DNA of 56,653 nt from an uncultured Collinsella sp. (GCA_934647195.1 CAKUFD010000012.1:1-56653), one strand, 5' to 3'; positions 43,513 to 53,092 are shown, counted from the first letter of the stretch. Numbers and translations: made by a program. The notes: generated by a model from the sequence alone, not told the origin.

Positions 43513-44901
43513 CTAGAGGGTTTCCATAGTTGCCGTGATCTCGGCCTCACGGTCATATGACGTTATGCCCACACCGTCCACGCACAGCTCGCCCATTTGA
43601 TTGTCAAAGGGATCGTCACGAAGGGCCGGGTCGGGTGGCGTGAGCGGGGCAAAGAAACACGCATTGGCGGGCATGCGCCAGGGGCCCAGGTTGCCAAAAT
43701 AGAAATGCCTGCGGGCGTCGTCTCCCTCGCGGCGTGCCGCGGAACCAAAGGAGCAATCGGCCCAAAGCCAGCCCAAGCCCTCAATGTAGAACATCGCCCA
43801 ATCGTGGCAACCCACCGAGTCGGGCTTTACGTACAAACCGCTCTGCCAGCGCGCCGGCACGCCGCCCAGGCGACACAGCGTGATAAACGTGCAGGCAAAC
43901 ACGCCGCAGTCCGCACGGCGAGAACGCGCGCACGAATCCGCAATGCTATCCAGCAGCACGTAGGCCGGCTGATAGCGGTAATCGATATTCTGCGTAACCC
44001 ACAGATACGCAGCGCGGGCGCGCTCGAGCATATCCTCAGCAGGAATACTTGCATACAGACGCTCGGCAATCGCGCGCAGATATGGAGTGAACACCAGATG
44101 CGGCTCCTCGGCGGCAAGATCCTCTGGCACAGGAGCAGGTGCAGGCGCAAACGGCGCGTCCCAGACGGGAGCGACGGGATCCTCTGCCCACAGGTCCACG
44201 TAGGGAGCACGAATGGTGTACTCATACTCGACAAAGAACGAACGCTCGCCCTGTATGTCCCAGTGAATCGTGCGCTGCGGCGCCGTCGCGGGCGCAACCT
44301 GCGCACCCTCGCTCGCATCGATGAGCTTGATGTCCGCCACTTGCTGGCCGGAAGGATACGGAATCCATGCCATGACATACGTATCGGAACCTACCTCAAC
44401 ATCCTTGCCCACGCCAAGCGTGTGGCGCACACGCACGCGGCGCTCGGCATATCCCTTCGAACGCATCTCGTCGAGTACAGCAAGCTGATCCGTACGATTG
44501 GTCGGCGGGCAAGTAAGCCCCGGAACGTCGTTGGGGTACAGACGCAGCGACTCCACGCAGCTTTGCAAGAAACGCTGTTCGCCATCCACATAGCGCCAAT
44601 CAAGACGCTCGTGGTCGATAAGGGTATCCAGCTCGACATCGCCAAACTCGGGCCACTCGGCACGAATCTGACCGATGACGTCGGCACGCGTCAGGCAAAA
44701 ATCGCGGCGAGTACGCAGCAGCCGAGCATACTCTGCACGAAGGCACGGCTCCATCTCGGGACAATTCCCCGCCCCAAGCTCGTCTTCGATAAGGCGAAGC
44801 GCGCGATCGTACTCCCCCGCAACGATAAAGCGCGCGATATGCAGAGGCACGCCATCGTTCAAATGGCGAAAATCATCGTTCACGGTCACTACCTTCTGCA
44901 T
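43513..44901 (-). CDS. transglutaminase-like domain protein
   Basis: A 462-residue protein. An N-terminal helical region (about 1-150) is followed by a beta-rich part (about 150-260). A transglutaminase-like core comes next: AYLWVTQNIDYRYQ, SRRADCGVFACTFITLCRLGGVPARWQSG (catalytic Cys), CHDWAMFYIEGLGWLWAD (His and Asp). No signal peptide, so it is probably cytoplasmic. Family members are proteases, transglutaminases or inactive folds; the full triad suggests activity. Substrate unknown. Confidence 0.85.
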   Translation of the reverse strand: MQKVVTVNDDFRHLNDGVPLHIARFIVAGEYDRALRLIEDELGAGNCPEMEPCLRAEYARLLRTRRDFCLTRADVIGQIRAEWPEFGDVELDTLIDHERLDWRYVDGEQRFLQSCVESLRLYPNDVPGLTCPPTNRTDQLAVLDEMRSKGYAERRVRVRHTLGVGKDVEVGSDTYVMAWIPYPSGQQVADIKLIDASEGAQVAPATAPQRTIHWDIQGERSFFVEYEYTIRAPYVDLWAEDPVAPVWDAPFAPAPAPVPEDLAAEEPHLVFTPYLRAIAERLYASIPAEDMLERARAAYLWVTQNIDYRYQPAYVLLDSIADSCARSRRADCGVFACTFITLCRLGGVPARWQSGLYVKPDSVGCHDWAMFYIEGLGWLWADCSFGSAARREGDDARRHFYFGNLGPWRMPANACFFAPLTPPDPALRDDPFDNQMGELCVDGVGITSYDREAEITATMETL

Positions 44902-45007
44902 GGTGCCTCCACTCCAGCGCGGCGCCGTACCTGCGCCCGCAACATGCGAGCCGGCACCACCAGTCCATGCACGTGCCGCCGACTCCTCAATGCAATATGC
45001 CCAAACG

Positions 45008-45045
45008 CAAAAACACCCCGCATGCTCGACCGAGCATACGGGGTG
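45008..45045 (-). terminator. rho-independent terminator of the leu operon
   Basis: Stem CACCCCG-ATGCTCG (45014-45028) with CGAGCAT-CGGGGTG (45031-45045), read on the minus strand and followed by TTTTTGCG. It lies about 20 bp after the leuB stop. Confidence 0.93.
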
Positions 45046-45065
45046 CCAGCGTCGTGATTCTTACC

Positions 45066-46178
45066 CTACGCCAAGGCCGCGACCACCTTGTCGCCCATTT
45101 CGGCGGTACCGATGATCTTCTCGGCAGGCGTATCGGCATCGGCGATATCGCGCGTACGCCAGCCCTCGTTAAGCACGCGCTCGACAGCCTTCTCGATCCA
45201 CGCGGCCTCTTCGACCATGTCGAAGGCATAAGTGAGCATCATTGCCACCGAGAGAATCTGCGCGAGCGGGTTGGCAATACCCTGGCCTGCGATGTCGGGC
45301 GCGGAGCCCGCGCTAGGCTCAAAGAGCGAAACGCCGTCGCCCAAGCTTGCAGAAGCAAGCATGCCGAGCGAACCCGTGATCTGTGCGGCCTCGTCGGAAA
45401 GGATATCGCCGAACATGTTCTCGGTTACCACGACATCGAAGTCGGCAGGACGGTTGATGAGCTGCATCGCGGTGTTGTCCACGAGCAAGTCCTCGAGCTC
45501 CACGTCCGCATACTCCTCGTCGTGCACGCGATGGATCACCTCACGCCACATACGGGACGTCTCGAGCACGTTGCGCTTATCGACGCTCGTCACCTTGCCA
45601 CGGCGCTTGCGCGCAGCCTCAAAGGCCTGACGGGCAATGCGCTCGACCTCGTACTCGTGATACTCCATAACGTCCACCGCGCGCTGGCCGGCTTCACCGT
45701 TTGCACCAGCACCCTGTTCATCGTAGAAACGCTCATGGCTACCAAAGTAGATGCCGCCCGTGAGCTCGCGCACGAGCACCATGTCAACGCCCTTGATGAC
45801 CTCGGGCTTAAGGGTGGAGGCGCCGGCGAGTGCATCGTAGATCTTCACCGGGCGAAGATTGGTATAGAGCCCCAGCTCTTTACGAATGCGCAGGAGGCCC
45901 TGCTCGGGGCGAGGAGCGTTGGGGTCGGTCGAGTCCCACTTGGGTCCGCCCACGCTCGCCAGCAAAACGGCATCGGACGCCTGAGCCGCGGCAAGCGTGG
46001 CCTCGGGCAACGGATCCATACACGCATCGATCGCAGCTCCACCAATGAGCGCGTCCTCGCAGACAAACTCAACGCCGGCACGTGCCCCCACCGCGGCAAG
46101 AACCTTCTTGCCCTCGGCGATGACCTCGGGGCCAATGCCATCACCCGGCAGGGTGCATACCTTATAGCTCTTCTTCAC
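45066..46178 (-). CDS. leuB: 3-isopropylmalate dehydrogenase
   Basis: About 370 residues with KVCTLPGDGIGPEVI at the start, LRPVKIYDAL, VLVRELTGGIYFG, and the metal/substrate site NMFGDILSDEAAQITGSLGMLASASLG. It oxidises and decarboxylates 3-isopropylmalate in leucine synthesis. The start is placed at GTG 46178 (GGAG eight bases upstream), which fits family N-termini; an ATG at 46235 would add 19 residues directly after the leuD stop. Last gene of the operon. Confidence 0.93.
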   Translation of the reverse strand: MKKSYKVCTLPGDGIGPEVIAEGKKVLAAVGARAGVEFVCEDALIGGAAIDACMDPLPEATLAAAQASDAVLLASVGGPKWDSTDPNAPRPEQGLLRIRKELGLYTNLRPVKIYDALAGASTLKPEVIKGVDMVLVRELTGGIYFGSHERFYDEQGAGANGEAGQRAVDVMEYHEYEVERIARQAFEAARKRRGKVTSVDKRNVLETSRMWREVIHRVHDEEYADVELEDLLVDNTAMQLINRPADFDVVVTENMFGDILSDEAAQITGSLGMLASASLGDGVSLFEPSAGSAPDIAGQGIANPLAQILSVAMMLTYAFDMVEEAAWIEKAVERVLNEGWRTRDIADADTPAEKIIGTAEMGDKVVAALA

Positions 46179-46235
46179 GTTGCAACTCCAATCAAGGGTT
46201 GAGGGACCTTTGGCAAAGGGGTTCTCCACAGTCAT

Positions 46236-46742
46236 CTACTCCGCCGCGCCCTCGGCGATCTTCTTCTTGGTACGCTCCACCAGACCTCCGGCATTGATGA
46301 TCTCTTGGATGAACGGCGGGAAGGGCTGTGCATGGAAGATCGCACCCGTGGTCTCGTCCATGATCGTTCCGGTATCGGCATCGACGTTCACCACATCGCC
46401 GTCCGAAATGGCGTTCACAGCCTCCGGGCACTCCAGAATCGGCAGGCCCATGTTGATGGAGTTGCGGTAGAAGATGCGCGCAAAGCTCTTGGCGATCACG
46501 CAGGAAACGCCCGCCGCCTTGATGGCAACAGGGGCGTGCTCGCGCGAGGAGCCGCAGCCGAAGTTCTCGTCGGCAACGATGATGTCACCGGGCTTTACGC
46601 GCGTCACGAATGTGGTATCCAGGTCCTCCAGGCAGTGCTTGGCAAGCTCTGTTGGATCGGATGTGTTGAGATAACGGGCCGGAATGATGACATCGGTATC
46701 GATGTCACGGCCATAACGAAAAACAGTTCCGTTGAATTTCAT
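46236..46742 (-). CDS. leuD: 3-isopropylmalate dehydratase small subunit
   Basis: A 168-residue protein with [38 protein letters not shown] and [18 protein letters not shown], the swivel-domain motifs of LeuD/aconitase small subunits. ATG 46742 has AAAGG eight bases upstream and is preferred to GTG 46751. It works with LeuC; here a 351-bp structured spacer separates the two genes, although they act as one enzyme. Confidence 0.94.
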   Translation of the reverse strand: MKFNGTVFRYGRDIDTDVIIPARYLNTSDPTELAKHCLEDLDTTFVTRVKPGDIIVADENFGCGSSREHAPVAIKAAGVSCVIAKSFARIFYRNSINMGLPILECPEAVNAISDGDVVNVDADTGTIMDETTGAIFHAQPFPPFIQEIINAGGLVERTKKKIAEGAAE

Positions 46743-46761
46743 ATCGTTCACCTTTCCCGGA

Positions 46762-46876
46762 AGGGAGGGGCCAGGCTTTATTTGCCATTTCAGACAGTCC
46801 TGCTCTCACGAACGTGACATTAAGTCACGTTCGGGTCGTGTGGAAACTCATGTCAAATAAAGCCTGGCCCCTCCCT
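46762..46876. repeat. structured intergenic repeat, family 2 copy C
   Basis: Perfect 23-bp outer arms (46762-46784 with 46854-46876) enclose the block TTTCAGACAGTCCTGCTC (46788-46805). An apical hairpin CGAACGTGAC (46809-46818) / GTCACGTTCG (46824-46833) follows, then TCGTG...GGAAACTCAT. It is located between leuC and leuD. Confidence 0.75.
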
Positions 46877-46909
46877 CGTACGTCATGTCCCTCTATCGGA
46901 TAAACCTTT

Positions 46910-46972
46910 CACGGCGCAACGTTGTTGGACTTGCAGCGCTACGCTTTATGACCCAGCTGCGCCGTGCTTTTT
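46910..46972 (+). repeat. additional hairpin between copies C and D
   Basis: CACGGCGCA (46910-46918) pairs with TGCGCCGTG (46958-46966), followed on the plus strand by CTTTTT. The long loop contains a smaller GCAGCGCT/AGC pairing. It would look like a plus-strand terminator although no plus-strand gene precedes it. Confidence 0.45.
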
Positions 46973-46977
46973 CAGCA

Positions 46978-47086
46978 GGGGCTTTGGGCTTTGCTCGCTA
47001 TGAGTTCCGCACGAGCCGGAGAGCACTTAATGTGCTCTCCGTGCGAGCAGGACTGTCTGAAATAGCGAGTAAAGCCCAAAGACCCC
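46978..47086. repeat. structured intergenic repeat, family 2 copy D (inverted)
   Basis: Outer arms GGGGCTTTGGGCTTTGCTCG (from 46978) and the matching 47062-47086 segment enclose, on the minus strand, the same ATTTCAGACAGTCCTGCTC block as copy C. An apical hairpin GGAGAGCAC/GTGCTCTCC with the same ATTAA loop and TCGTG...GGAACTCAT follow. Stem sequences differ from copy C but remain paired. Confidence 0.75.
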
Positions 47087-47093
47087 AGTGCGC

Positions 47094-48356
47094 TTACAGG
47101 TCGCTCGGCAACGCGATGTGGCCGGCTACGGCGGAGGCGGCGCAGACGGCGGGGCTTGCCAGGTAGACTTCGGACGTGGGGTCTCCCATGCGGCCTACGA
47201 AGTTTCGGTTGGTCGAGGAGATGCAGCGTTCCCCTGCGGCAAGGATGCCCATGTAGCCGCCCAGGCACGGGCCGCAGGTGGGTGTCGAAACCACGCAGTG
47301 GGCGTTGATAAAGATATCCATCAGTCCCTCATGCACGCACTGGAGCCAGACCTTCTGGGTTGCGGGGATCACGATGCAACGCACGTTCTCGGCCACGGTA
47401 CGGTCACGCAGGACCTCGGCCGCGGCGCGCATGTCCTCAATGCGGCCATTGGTGCACGAACCGATAACAGCCTGGTCGACCGCGATATGACGGCTCTCGG
47501 CCACCGGATGCGTGTTGCTGGGCAGATGGGGCCAAGATACGCACGGCTCGATCTCGGCGGCATCGATCTTGATGACCTGCTTGTACTCGGCATCCGCATC
47601 GGGATGATACTCAACCGGTGTACGGCGGGCGCGAGCAGCCACATACTCGCGGCACTTGTCGTCCACCTCGAAAAGACCAGCCTTGCCGCCTGCCTCGATA
47701 GCCATGTTCGCGATGGTCAAACGTCCCTCGACAGAAAGGTTCTCGATTGTCGAGCCGCCAAATTCCATAGCGCAATAGAGCGCACCGTCGACACCGATCT
47801 TGCCGATGATATGCAAGATGATGTCCTTTGCCGTGGCACCCGCGGGCAGCTCGCCATCGATCTCGAAGCGAATGGTCTCGGGCACCTTAAACCAAGCACG
47901 GCCCGTTGCCATGCCCACCCCGGCATCGGTGGAACCCACACCCGTAGAGAACGCACCGATACCGCCATAGGTGCAGGTGTGGGAGTCGGCGCCGATCATG
48001 AGGTCGCCGGGCACCACGACGCCCTGCTCGGGCAGCAGCGCATGCTCGATACCCATGCAGCCCTGCTCAAAGTAGTTGACAATTTTGTGCTCATGGGCAA
48101 AATCGCGCGTGATCTTAGTCTGCTCGGCGCTCTTGATGTCCTTGTTGGGTGCGTAGTGATCGGGCACCAAGCAGATGCGCTCGCGGTCAAAGACGCCGGC
48201 GCCGATCTCGCGCACCGTCTTGATGGCGATGGGCGCCGTGATGTCGTTGGCAAGCACCAGGTCGAGGTTGCACTCGACCAGCTGGCCCGGCACAACCTCA
48301 TCGAGGCCCGCGTGCGCAGCCAAAATCTTCTCTGCCATGGTCATGGGACGTGCCAT
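47094..48356 (-). CDS. leuC: 3-isopropylmalate dehydratase large subunit
   Basis: A 420-residue aconitase-fold protein of the shorter HacA/LeuC2 type. It has PDHYAPNKDI, GADSHTCTYGGIGAFSTGVGSTD, GSCTNGRIEDM and PTCGPCLGGYMGIL, the last two carrying the [4Fe-4S] cysteines. It isomerises 2- to 3-isopropylmalate with LeuD. It lies 62 bp after leuA. Confidence 0.95.
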   Translation of the reverse strand: MARPMTMAEKILAAHAGLDEVVPGQLVECNLDLVLANDITAPIAIKTVREIGAGVFDRERICLVPDHYAPNKDIKSAEQTKITRDFAHEHKIVNYFEQGCMGIEHALLPEQGVVVPGDLMIGADSHTCTYGGIGAFSTGVGSTDAGVGMATGRAWFKVPETIRFEIDGELPAGATAKDIILHIIGKIGVDGALYCAMEFGGSTIENLSVEGRLTIANMAIEAGGKAGLFEVDDKCREYVAARARRTPVEYHPDADAEYKQVIKIDAAEIEPCVSWPHLPSNTHPVAESRHIAVDQAVIGSCTNGRIEDMRAAAEVLRDRTVAENVRCIVIPATQKVWLQCVHEGLMDIFINAHCVVSTPTCGPCLGGYMGILAAGERCISSTNRNFVGRMGDPTSEVYLASPAVCAASAVAGHIALPSDL

Positions 48357-48418
48357 TGGGATTTCCTCTCTTAATAAGTCTCAGGCGTTCAGATGGGCTT
48401 GGCGATTAATAGCCCTCT

Positions 48419-49954
48419 TTATTTGCCTTCTTTGGAGCGAGCCGTCTGGATCATGCGGTTAACGGCGTTCACATAGGCCTTCGCGCTCGAAACGATGATG
48501 TCGGTATCGGCACCGCGACCGGTGTAGATCTTGCCGTCCTCGGCCGTGATGCGCACCGTAACCTCGCCGATAGCATCGATACCGCGGCTGATAGCCTTGA
48601 CGGAGAACTCCGCCAGGTCGCCATGGACCGCCACGACCTTGTCCACGGCCTTGTAAGCGGCATCGACAGGGCCGGTGCCCGTAGCACACACCACATGCTT
48701 GACGCCCAGTTCGTCGCTGATGGTCGCCGTAGCGGTAGGAACCAACGGGTCGCCGCACGACACCTGCAGGGCATCAAGGGTGTAGATGGCCTTCACCTCA
48801 CGCTGACGCTCCTGAACCATCGACTCGAGGTCCTCGTCAAAGACTTCCTTCTTCTGATCGGCAATCTCCAGGAAGCGGTTGTAGACATCCTCGAACGCGG
48901 CATCATCGAAGGTGTAGCCCAGCTCGCCCAGGCGATGGCGCAGAGCGGCGTGGCCCGAGCGGGCGGACAAGATGATCTCGGAACCAGCAGCGCCCACATC
49001 TGCCGGGTCGATGATCTCGTAGGTATCGCGAGCCTTGAGCACGCCGTCCTGGTGGATGCCAGAGCTGTGTGCAAAGGCGTTGGCGCCGACAATCGCCTTG
49101 TTGGGCTGCACGTTGATGCCCGTGATAGAACTCACAAGCCTGGAAGCACGCGTCAGCTCGCGGGTCACAACATCGGTATGGGCGTCGAGCGCCTCACCGT
49201 GCATCTTGATGGCCATAACGACCTCTTCGAGCGAGGTGTTGCCCGCGCGCTCGCCCAAGCCGTTGATGGTGCACTCGATCTGCGTAGCGCCATTTTGGAC
49301 AGCGTCGAGGGCAAGGGCGGTAGCCATGCCCAGATCGTTATGCGTATGCACGGAGATGGTAACGTCCTCGATGCCGTCGACGCGCTCGCGCAGGTCCTTG
49401 ATGCGCGTGCCAAAATTCCACGGCATGTTGTATCCCGTGGTATCGGGAATATTGACGACGGTCGCGCCCGCTTTTACCGCGGCTTGGATGATACGAACAA
49501 GAAACTCCTGGTCGGAGCGACCGGCGTCCTCGGCATAGAACTCGACATCGTCTACAAAGCTACGGGCGTACTTAACGGCATGAATCGCGCGCTCGATAGC
49601 CTCGTCTTCGGTGAGGTGGAGCTTGTCACGCAAATGGGAAGGCGAGACACCCAAGCCGGTGTGAATACGCGGGCGCTTGGCGCTCTTCAGGGCCTCGGCT
49701 GCAACCTCGATATCCTTGTCTACAGCGCGGGTCAGACCACAAACGGTACACGTGTCACCGGCGATCTTTCCGATTTCGTGAACCGATTTGAAGTCACCAG
49801 GACTCGAAATAGGAAAACCGGCCTCAATAACATCAACGTTCATACGCACGAGCTGGCGCGCGATGATGAGCTTCTCCTCGGTGTTCATGCTAGCGCCAGG
49901 CGACTGCTCGCCGTCGCGCAGAGTAGTATCGAAGATTGCGATTTTGCGGGTCAT
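48419..49954 (-). CDS. leuA: 2-isopropylmalate synthase
   Basis: A 511-residue enzyme. [17 protein letters not shown], the metal-site [27 protein letters not shown] and [12 protein letters not shown] define the catalytic TIM barrel. The C-terminal LeuA regulatory domain (about 390-500) binds leucine for feedback inhibition. AGGAGGAACC precedes the ATG. First structural gene of the operon, behind a leucine-codon leader and attenuator. Confidence 0.97.
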   Translation of the reverse strand: MTRKIAIFDTTLRDGEQSPGASMNTEEKLIIARQLVRMNVDVIEAGFPISSPGDFKSVHEIGKIAGDTCTVCGLTRAVDKDIEVAAEALKSAKRPRIHTGLGVSPSHLRDKLHLTEDEAIERAIHAVKYARSFVDDVEFYAEDAGRSDQEFLVRIIQAAVKAGATVVNIPDTTGYNMPWNFGTRIKDLRERVDGIEDVTISVHTHNDLGMATALALDAVQNGATQIECTINGLGERAGNTSLEEVVMAIKMHGEALDAHTDVVTRELTRASRLVSSITGINVQPNKAIVGANAFAHSSGIHQDGVLKARDTYEIIDPADVGAAGSEIILSARSGHAALRHRLGELGYTFDDAAFEDVYNRFLEIADQKKEVFDEDLESMVQERQREVKAIYTLDALQVSCGDPLVPTATATISDELGVKHVVCATGTGPVDAAYKAVDKVVAVHGDLAEFSVKAISRGIDAIGEVTVRITAEDGKIYTGRGADTDIIVSSAKAYVNAVNRMIQTARSKEGK

Positions 49955-50033
49955 GGTTCCTCCTGTACATCAAAGCCGCCGGGCGACTATGTTCAACATG
50001 TCGGGCTTTGTAGACACGTACAGGCGATAGATA

Positions 50034-50094
50034 GAAAAACACCCGAGCGCTCATACGGACCGCAAAGCGATGGTCAGTTACGCACTCGGGTGTT
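50034..50094 (-). terminator. leu operon attenuator terminator
   Basis: On the minus strand, AACACCCGAG (50094-50085) and CTCGGGTGTT (50047-50038) form a stem whose descending arm runs into TTTTT. It lies between the leucine-rich leader peptide and leuA. Formation would stop transcription when leucyl-tRNA is plentiful; stalling at the leader's leucine codons would favour an alternative fold. Confidence 0.85.
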
Positions 50095-50122
50095 AAGCAA
50101 GTTGAAGAAGTCCCAAGCGCGA

Positions 50123-50176
50123 CTACCTTAGTAGCGCGAGGGCTAGGAGTGCAGATGCAAAAGCAGTATTTCTCAT
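50123..50176 (-). CDS. leuL: leu operon leader peptide
   Basis: A 17-residue frame, MRNTAFASALLALALLR, with AGAGGAG about ten bases before the ATG. Five of the seven codons before the final Arg are leucine (CTC, CTA, CTC, CTA, CTA), including the usually rare CTA. With the terminator just downstream and leuA beyond, this is the layout of classical ribosome-mediated leucine attenuation. Confidence 0.85.
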   Translation of the reverse strand: MRNTAFASALLALALLR

Positions 50177-50300
50177 GATATGCGCACTCCTCTCAAGTAA
50201 AGCAACAACAAAACTAAGTTTAACAGAACGAATGGTATACGCAATCGGAAATCTGTGATTGTTACGTCCTTGGAAACCAACGGATCTGTAACTCAAAGTA

Positions 50301-50335
50301 AAGAAAAACCCGGCTCGCTAATGCAAGCCGGGTTT
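50301..50335 (-). terminator. rho-independent terminator after rplA
   Basis: AAACCCGGC (50306-50314) / GCCGGGTTT (50327-50335), read on the minus strand into TTCTTT, about 25 bp after the rplA stop. Confidence 0.88.
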
Positions 50336-50359
50336 AGAAGAACTATTCAGTTCGAGTGA

Positions 50360-51067
50360 CTACTCAGCAAGGAAGTTGCGCTGAACAGCGGAGTCAACCT
50401 TGACGCCAGGGCCCATGGTGGAGCTCACGGAGATGCTCTTCACGTACTTGCCCTTAGCAGAAGCGGGCTTGACGCGCAGGATCTCGGTGTAGAGGGCAGC
50501 GTAGTTCTCGACGAGCTGCTCGTCGGAGAAGGACTTCTTGCCCAGGGGCACATGGCAGATGCCATAACGGTCGGCGCGATACTCAACGCGGCCAGCCTTG
50601 AGCTCGGAGACCATCTTGGCAACGTCCATGGTAACGGTGCCGAGCTTGGGGTTCGGCATCAGACCACGGGGGCCAAGGATCTTACCAATGCGGCCAACCT
50701 TGGCCATCATGGTCGGCAGAGCGATGGCAGCGTCGAACTCGATGTTGCCCTTCTGGATCTCGGCGATCAGCTCGTCGGAACCAACGATGTCGGCACCGGC
50801 CTCGCGAGCCTCATCGGCCTTAGCGCCCTCGGCGAACACGGCGACGCGAACGGTCTTGCCGGTGCCGTGGGGCAGGGAGATGGAGCCACGGATGTTCTGA
50901 TCGGCCTTACGGGTGTCGATACCAAGGCGGAAGTGAGCCTCGATGGTCTCGTCGAAGTTGGCGGTTGCAACCTCCTTGACGAGAGCGACAGCCTTAAGCG
51001 GGGTGTAGAGCTGAGTGGAGTCAACCTTCTCAGCGGCGGAGCGGTACTTCTTACCGTGCTTAGCCAT
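50360..51067 (-). CDS. rplA: 50S ribosomal protein L1
   Basis: A 235-residue L1 with the signature [19 protein letters not shown] and [28 protein letters not shown] near the start. It binds 23S rRNA at the L1 stalk and, in many bacteria, its own L11-L1 message. It follows rplK with about 113 bp between. Confidence 0.98.
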   Translation of the reverse strand: MAKHGKKYRSAAEKVDSTQLYTPLKAVALVKEVATANFDETIEAHFRLGIDTRKADQNIRGSISLPHGTGKTVRVAVFAEGAKADEAREAGADIVGSDELIAEIQKGNIEFDAAIALPTMMAKVGRIGKILGPRGLMPNPKLGTVTMDVAKMVSELKAGRVEYRADRYGICHVPLGKKSFSDEQLVENYAALYTEILRVKPASAKGKYVKSISVSSTMGPGVKVDSAVQRNFLAE

Positions 51068-51136
51068 ATTACATACCTCCTGTGGTCAAACGGGCCAAAG
51101 CCCTCCCACATCGACGCGTGCCCTATTGCACGCAAA

Positions 51137-51160
51137 CGGGCACGACACAAATCGTGCCCG
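51137..51160. repeat. hairpin in the rplK-rplA spacer
   Basis: CGGGCACGA (51137-51145) / TCGTGCCCG (51152-51160) with a 6-base loop. It could be a processing or regulatory site between the two genes; no T-run is present. Confidence 0.45.
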
Positions 51161-51180
51161 AAATTACCTAAACAGTATCG

Positions 51181-51609
51181 CTACTCGGCAATGGTGACGC
51201 CCATGGAGCGAGCGGTGCCGGCGACGATCTTCTTGGCGGCCTCGATGTCGTTAGCATTGAGGTCCGGCATCTTGATCTCGGCGATCTTGGTGAGCTGCTC
51301 CTGGGTAAGCTGACCAACCTTGTCGGCCTGGGGCTTAGCGGAACCGCCCTTGAGCTTGAGCTCCTTCTTGATGAGGTGAGCCGCGGGAGGAGTCTTCGTC
51401 ACGAACGTGAAGGAGCGATCCTCATAAACGGTGATCTCAACGGGGATGATGTCACCCTGCTTGTCCTGCGTAGCGGCATTGAACGCCTGGCAGAACTGCA
51501 TGATGTTGACCTGAGCGGCACCCAGTGCCGGGCCAACGGGAGGAGCGGGGTTAGCAGCGCCAGCGGGAATCTGGAGCTTAATGACAGTAGCAACCTTCTT
51601 CTCAGCCAT
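51181..51609 (-). CDS. rplK: 50S ribosomal protein L11
   Basis: A 142-residue L11: [46 protein letters not shown], and the C-terminal [24 protein letters not shown]. It forms the L7/L12 stalk base and GTPase-associated centre. Confidence 0.98.
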   Translation of the reverse strand: MAEKKVATVIKLQIPAGAANPAPPVGPALGAAQVNIMQFCQAFNAATQDKQGDIIPVEITVYEDRSFTFVTKTPPAAHLIKKELKLKGGSAKPQADKVGQLTQEQLTKIAEIKMPDLNANDIEAAKKIVAGTARSMGVTIAE

Positions 51610-51725
51610 GTCAAAACCTTCCTAAAACACGAATGTGTCTACAGTGCCAATATGTTCAACGCGTACCCGTTAGAAGCAATCCATCCGGTGAGCAGCCGGC
51701 AGATGAGCGTGAACGCGAGAACGAA

Positions 51726-52262
51726 CTAAGAAATAACGGAGACCTGATCGAACGAAAGCTCGACGGGAGTCTCACGGCCAAAGATCATCAGCGTGACCTT
51801 GACCTTGCCGGCCTCGGGATTAACCTCGGAGACCTTACCATCAAAGTCCGCAAGCGGACCAGAAGTAACGCGAACAGAAGTGCCCACTTCGATATTGACG
51901 GTCGTACGCTTAGGTGCACCGCCCTTATCGCTCTTGCGCATCATCTTGTTGTACTCTTCGCGCGAAAGAGGAGCGGGCTTGCCGTTACCGCCCAGGAAAC
52001 CGGTGACGCCGGGGGTGTTGCGAACACACGTCCAGGAATCGTCATCCATCTCCATGCGAACGAGAACATAGCTCGGGAAGATCTTGGAATCCTTGGTCTC
52101 GCGAGCACCATTCTCTTTGATCTCGGTCACACGCTCGGTGGGAATCTCGATATCAAAGATGCGGTCAGTCATACCCATGGTCTCGATGCGGTGCTCGAGA
52201 TCGGACTTAACGCGGTTCTCGTAACCAGAATACGTGTGGACGACATACCAGCGCTTGGACAT
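51726..52262 (-). CDS. nusG: transcription termination/antitermination factor NusG
   Basis: A 178-residue NusG. The N-terminal NGN domain has WYVVHTYSGYENRVK and PSYVLVRMEMDD; the KOW domain has VRVTSGPLADFDGKVSEVNPEAGKVKV. It binds RNA polymerase. Three bases separate it from secE. Confidence 0.98.
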   Translation of the reverse strand: MSKRWYVVHTYSGYENRVKSDLEHRIETMGMTDRIFDIEIPTERVTEIKENGARETKDSKIFPSYVLVRMEMDDDSWTCVRNTPGVTGFLGGNGKPAPLSREEYNKMMRKSDKGGAPKRTTVNIEVGTSVRVTSGPLADFDGKVSEVNPEAGKVKVTLMIFGRETPVELSFDQVSVIS

Positions 52263-52264
52263 GC

Positions 52265-52570
52265 TTAACCCCTCAATCCGGAGAAGGCCACCAGCGCCTG
52301 GCCGATACCGGCGTCAAGCAGCGCGATGACAACGCCAACAACGATCAAGGAAACGCACACCGTGACGGAGTAGTTGATGAGCTCCTTCTTAGAGGGCCAC
52401 ACAACGCGCTTCATCTCGGAGCGCACGGAAGTGAAATACTTCTTGATACGGGCGAACAGGCCAGGCTTCTTGTTCTTGTCCTTGGCCTTAGTGGTCTTCT
52501 TGACCTCAGGCTTAGCAGCAGCCGTGTTGGAGCCCTGCTGAGACTTCTTCTTGGTCTTCTTGTTGGCCAT
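52265..52570 (-). CDS. secE: preprotein translocase subunit SecE
   Basis: A 101-residue protein: a lysine-rich N-terminal tail, the amphipathic SVRSEMKRVVWPSKKELINYS motif, and one membrane segment (VTVCVSLIVVGVVIALLDAGI). The start at 52570 has GGAGG nine bases upstream; ATG 52576 is an alternative. Confidence 0.96.
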   Translation of the reverse strand: MANKKTKKKSQQGSNTAAAKPEVKKTTKAKDKNKKPGLFARIKKYFTSVRSEMKRVVWPSKKELINYSVTVCVSLIVVGVVIALLDAGIGQALVAFSGLRG

Positions 52571-52647
52571 GAACATTTACCTCCGGCACAGACCCAACAT
52601 ACAGTAACAAACCGTAAGCCTCCTATGGAGGCTTACGGATCAAAGAC

Positions 52648-52723
52648 TGGCACGCCAGGAAGGACTCGAACCCTCAACACTCGGTTTTGGAGACCGATGC
52701 TCTACCAATTGAACTACTGGCGT
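52648..52723 (-). tRNA. tRNA-Trp (CCA)
   Basis: A 76-nt cloverleaf with encoded CCA. The acceptor stem pairs ACGCCAG with CTGGCGT, the anticodon loop reads CTCCAAA and the T-loop is GGTTCGAGTCC. It lies between rpmG and secE. Confidence 0.96.
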
Positions 52724-52736
52724 ATGTCAAAAGAGA

Positions 52737-52886
52737 CTAGCGAGTCTCTTTGTGCACGGTGTGACGACGGCACCAGGGGCAATACTTCTTAAGCTCCATG
52801 CGATCAGGGGTGTTGGCCTTGTTCTTGGTCGTCGTGTAATTACGACGCTTGCACTCGGTGCAGGCAAGTGTAACGAGAGTACGCAT
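52737..52886 (-). CDS. rpmG: 50S ribosomal protein L33
   Basis: A 49-residue L33, [20 protein letters not shown], with [17 protein letters not shown], so the zinc-binding cysteine pairs are kept (the C+ form). It has GGAGG upstream. Immediately upstream of tRNA-Trp and secE. Confidence 0.96.
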   Translation of the reverse strand: MRTLVTLACTECKRRNYTTTKNKANTPDRMELKKYCPWCRRHTVHKETR

Positions 52887-53030
52887 GTGTCTTTTACCTC
52901 CAAATACCGTACCTCACGGGCACGGTGGTAAACAATATCATCTGCAATGGGGTTATGTCAATGCGATTTACGTCTCCACGATTTATCTGCAGATCCGGAA
53001 CACAATCCTGTCATTTGTGCGCATCGACAC

Positions 53031-53066
53031 AAAAACCCGGCTCCCCCGAAGAGGAACCGGGTTAAT
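53031..53066 (-). terminator. rho-independent terminator after tuf
   Basis: AACCCGGCTCC (from 53034) pairs with the GGAACCGGGTT segment ending at 53063. The minus strand continues into TTTTTGTG. It separates tuf from the rpmG transcript. Confidence 0.88.
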
Positions 53067-53092
53067 GAAATCAACAGCTTGAGTAGCTAACG

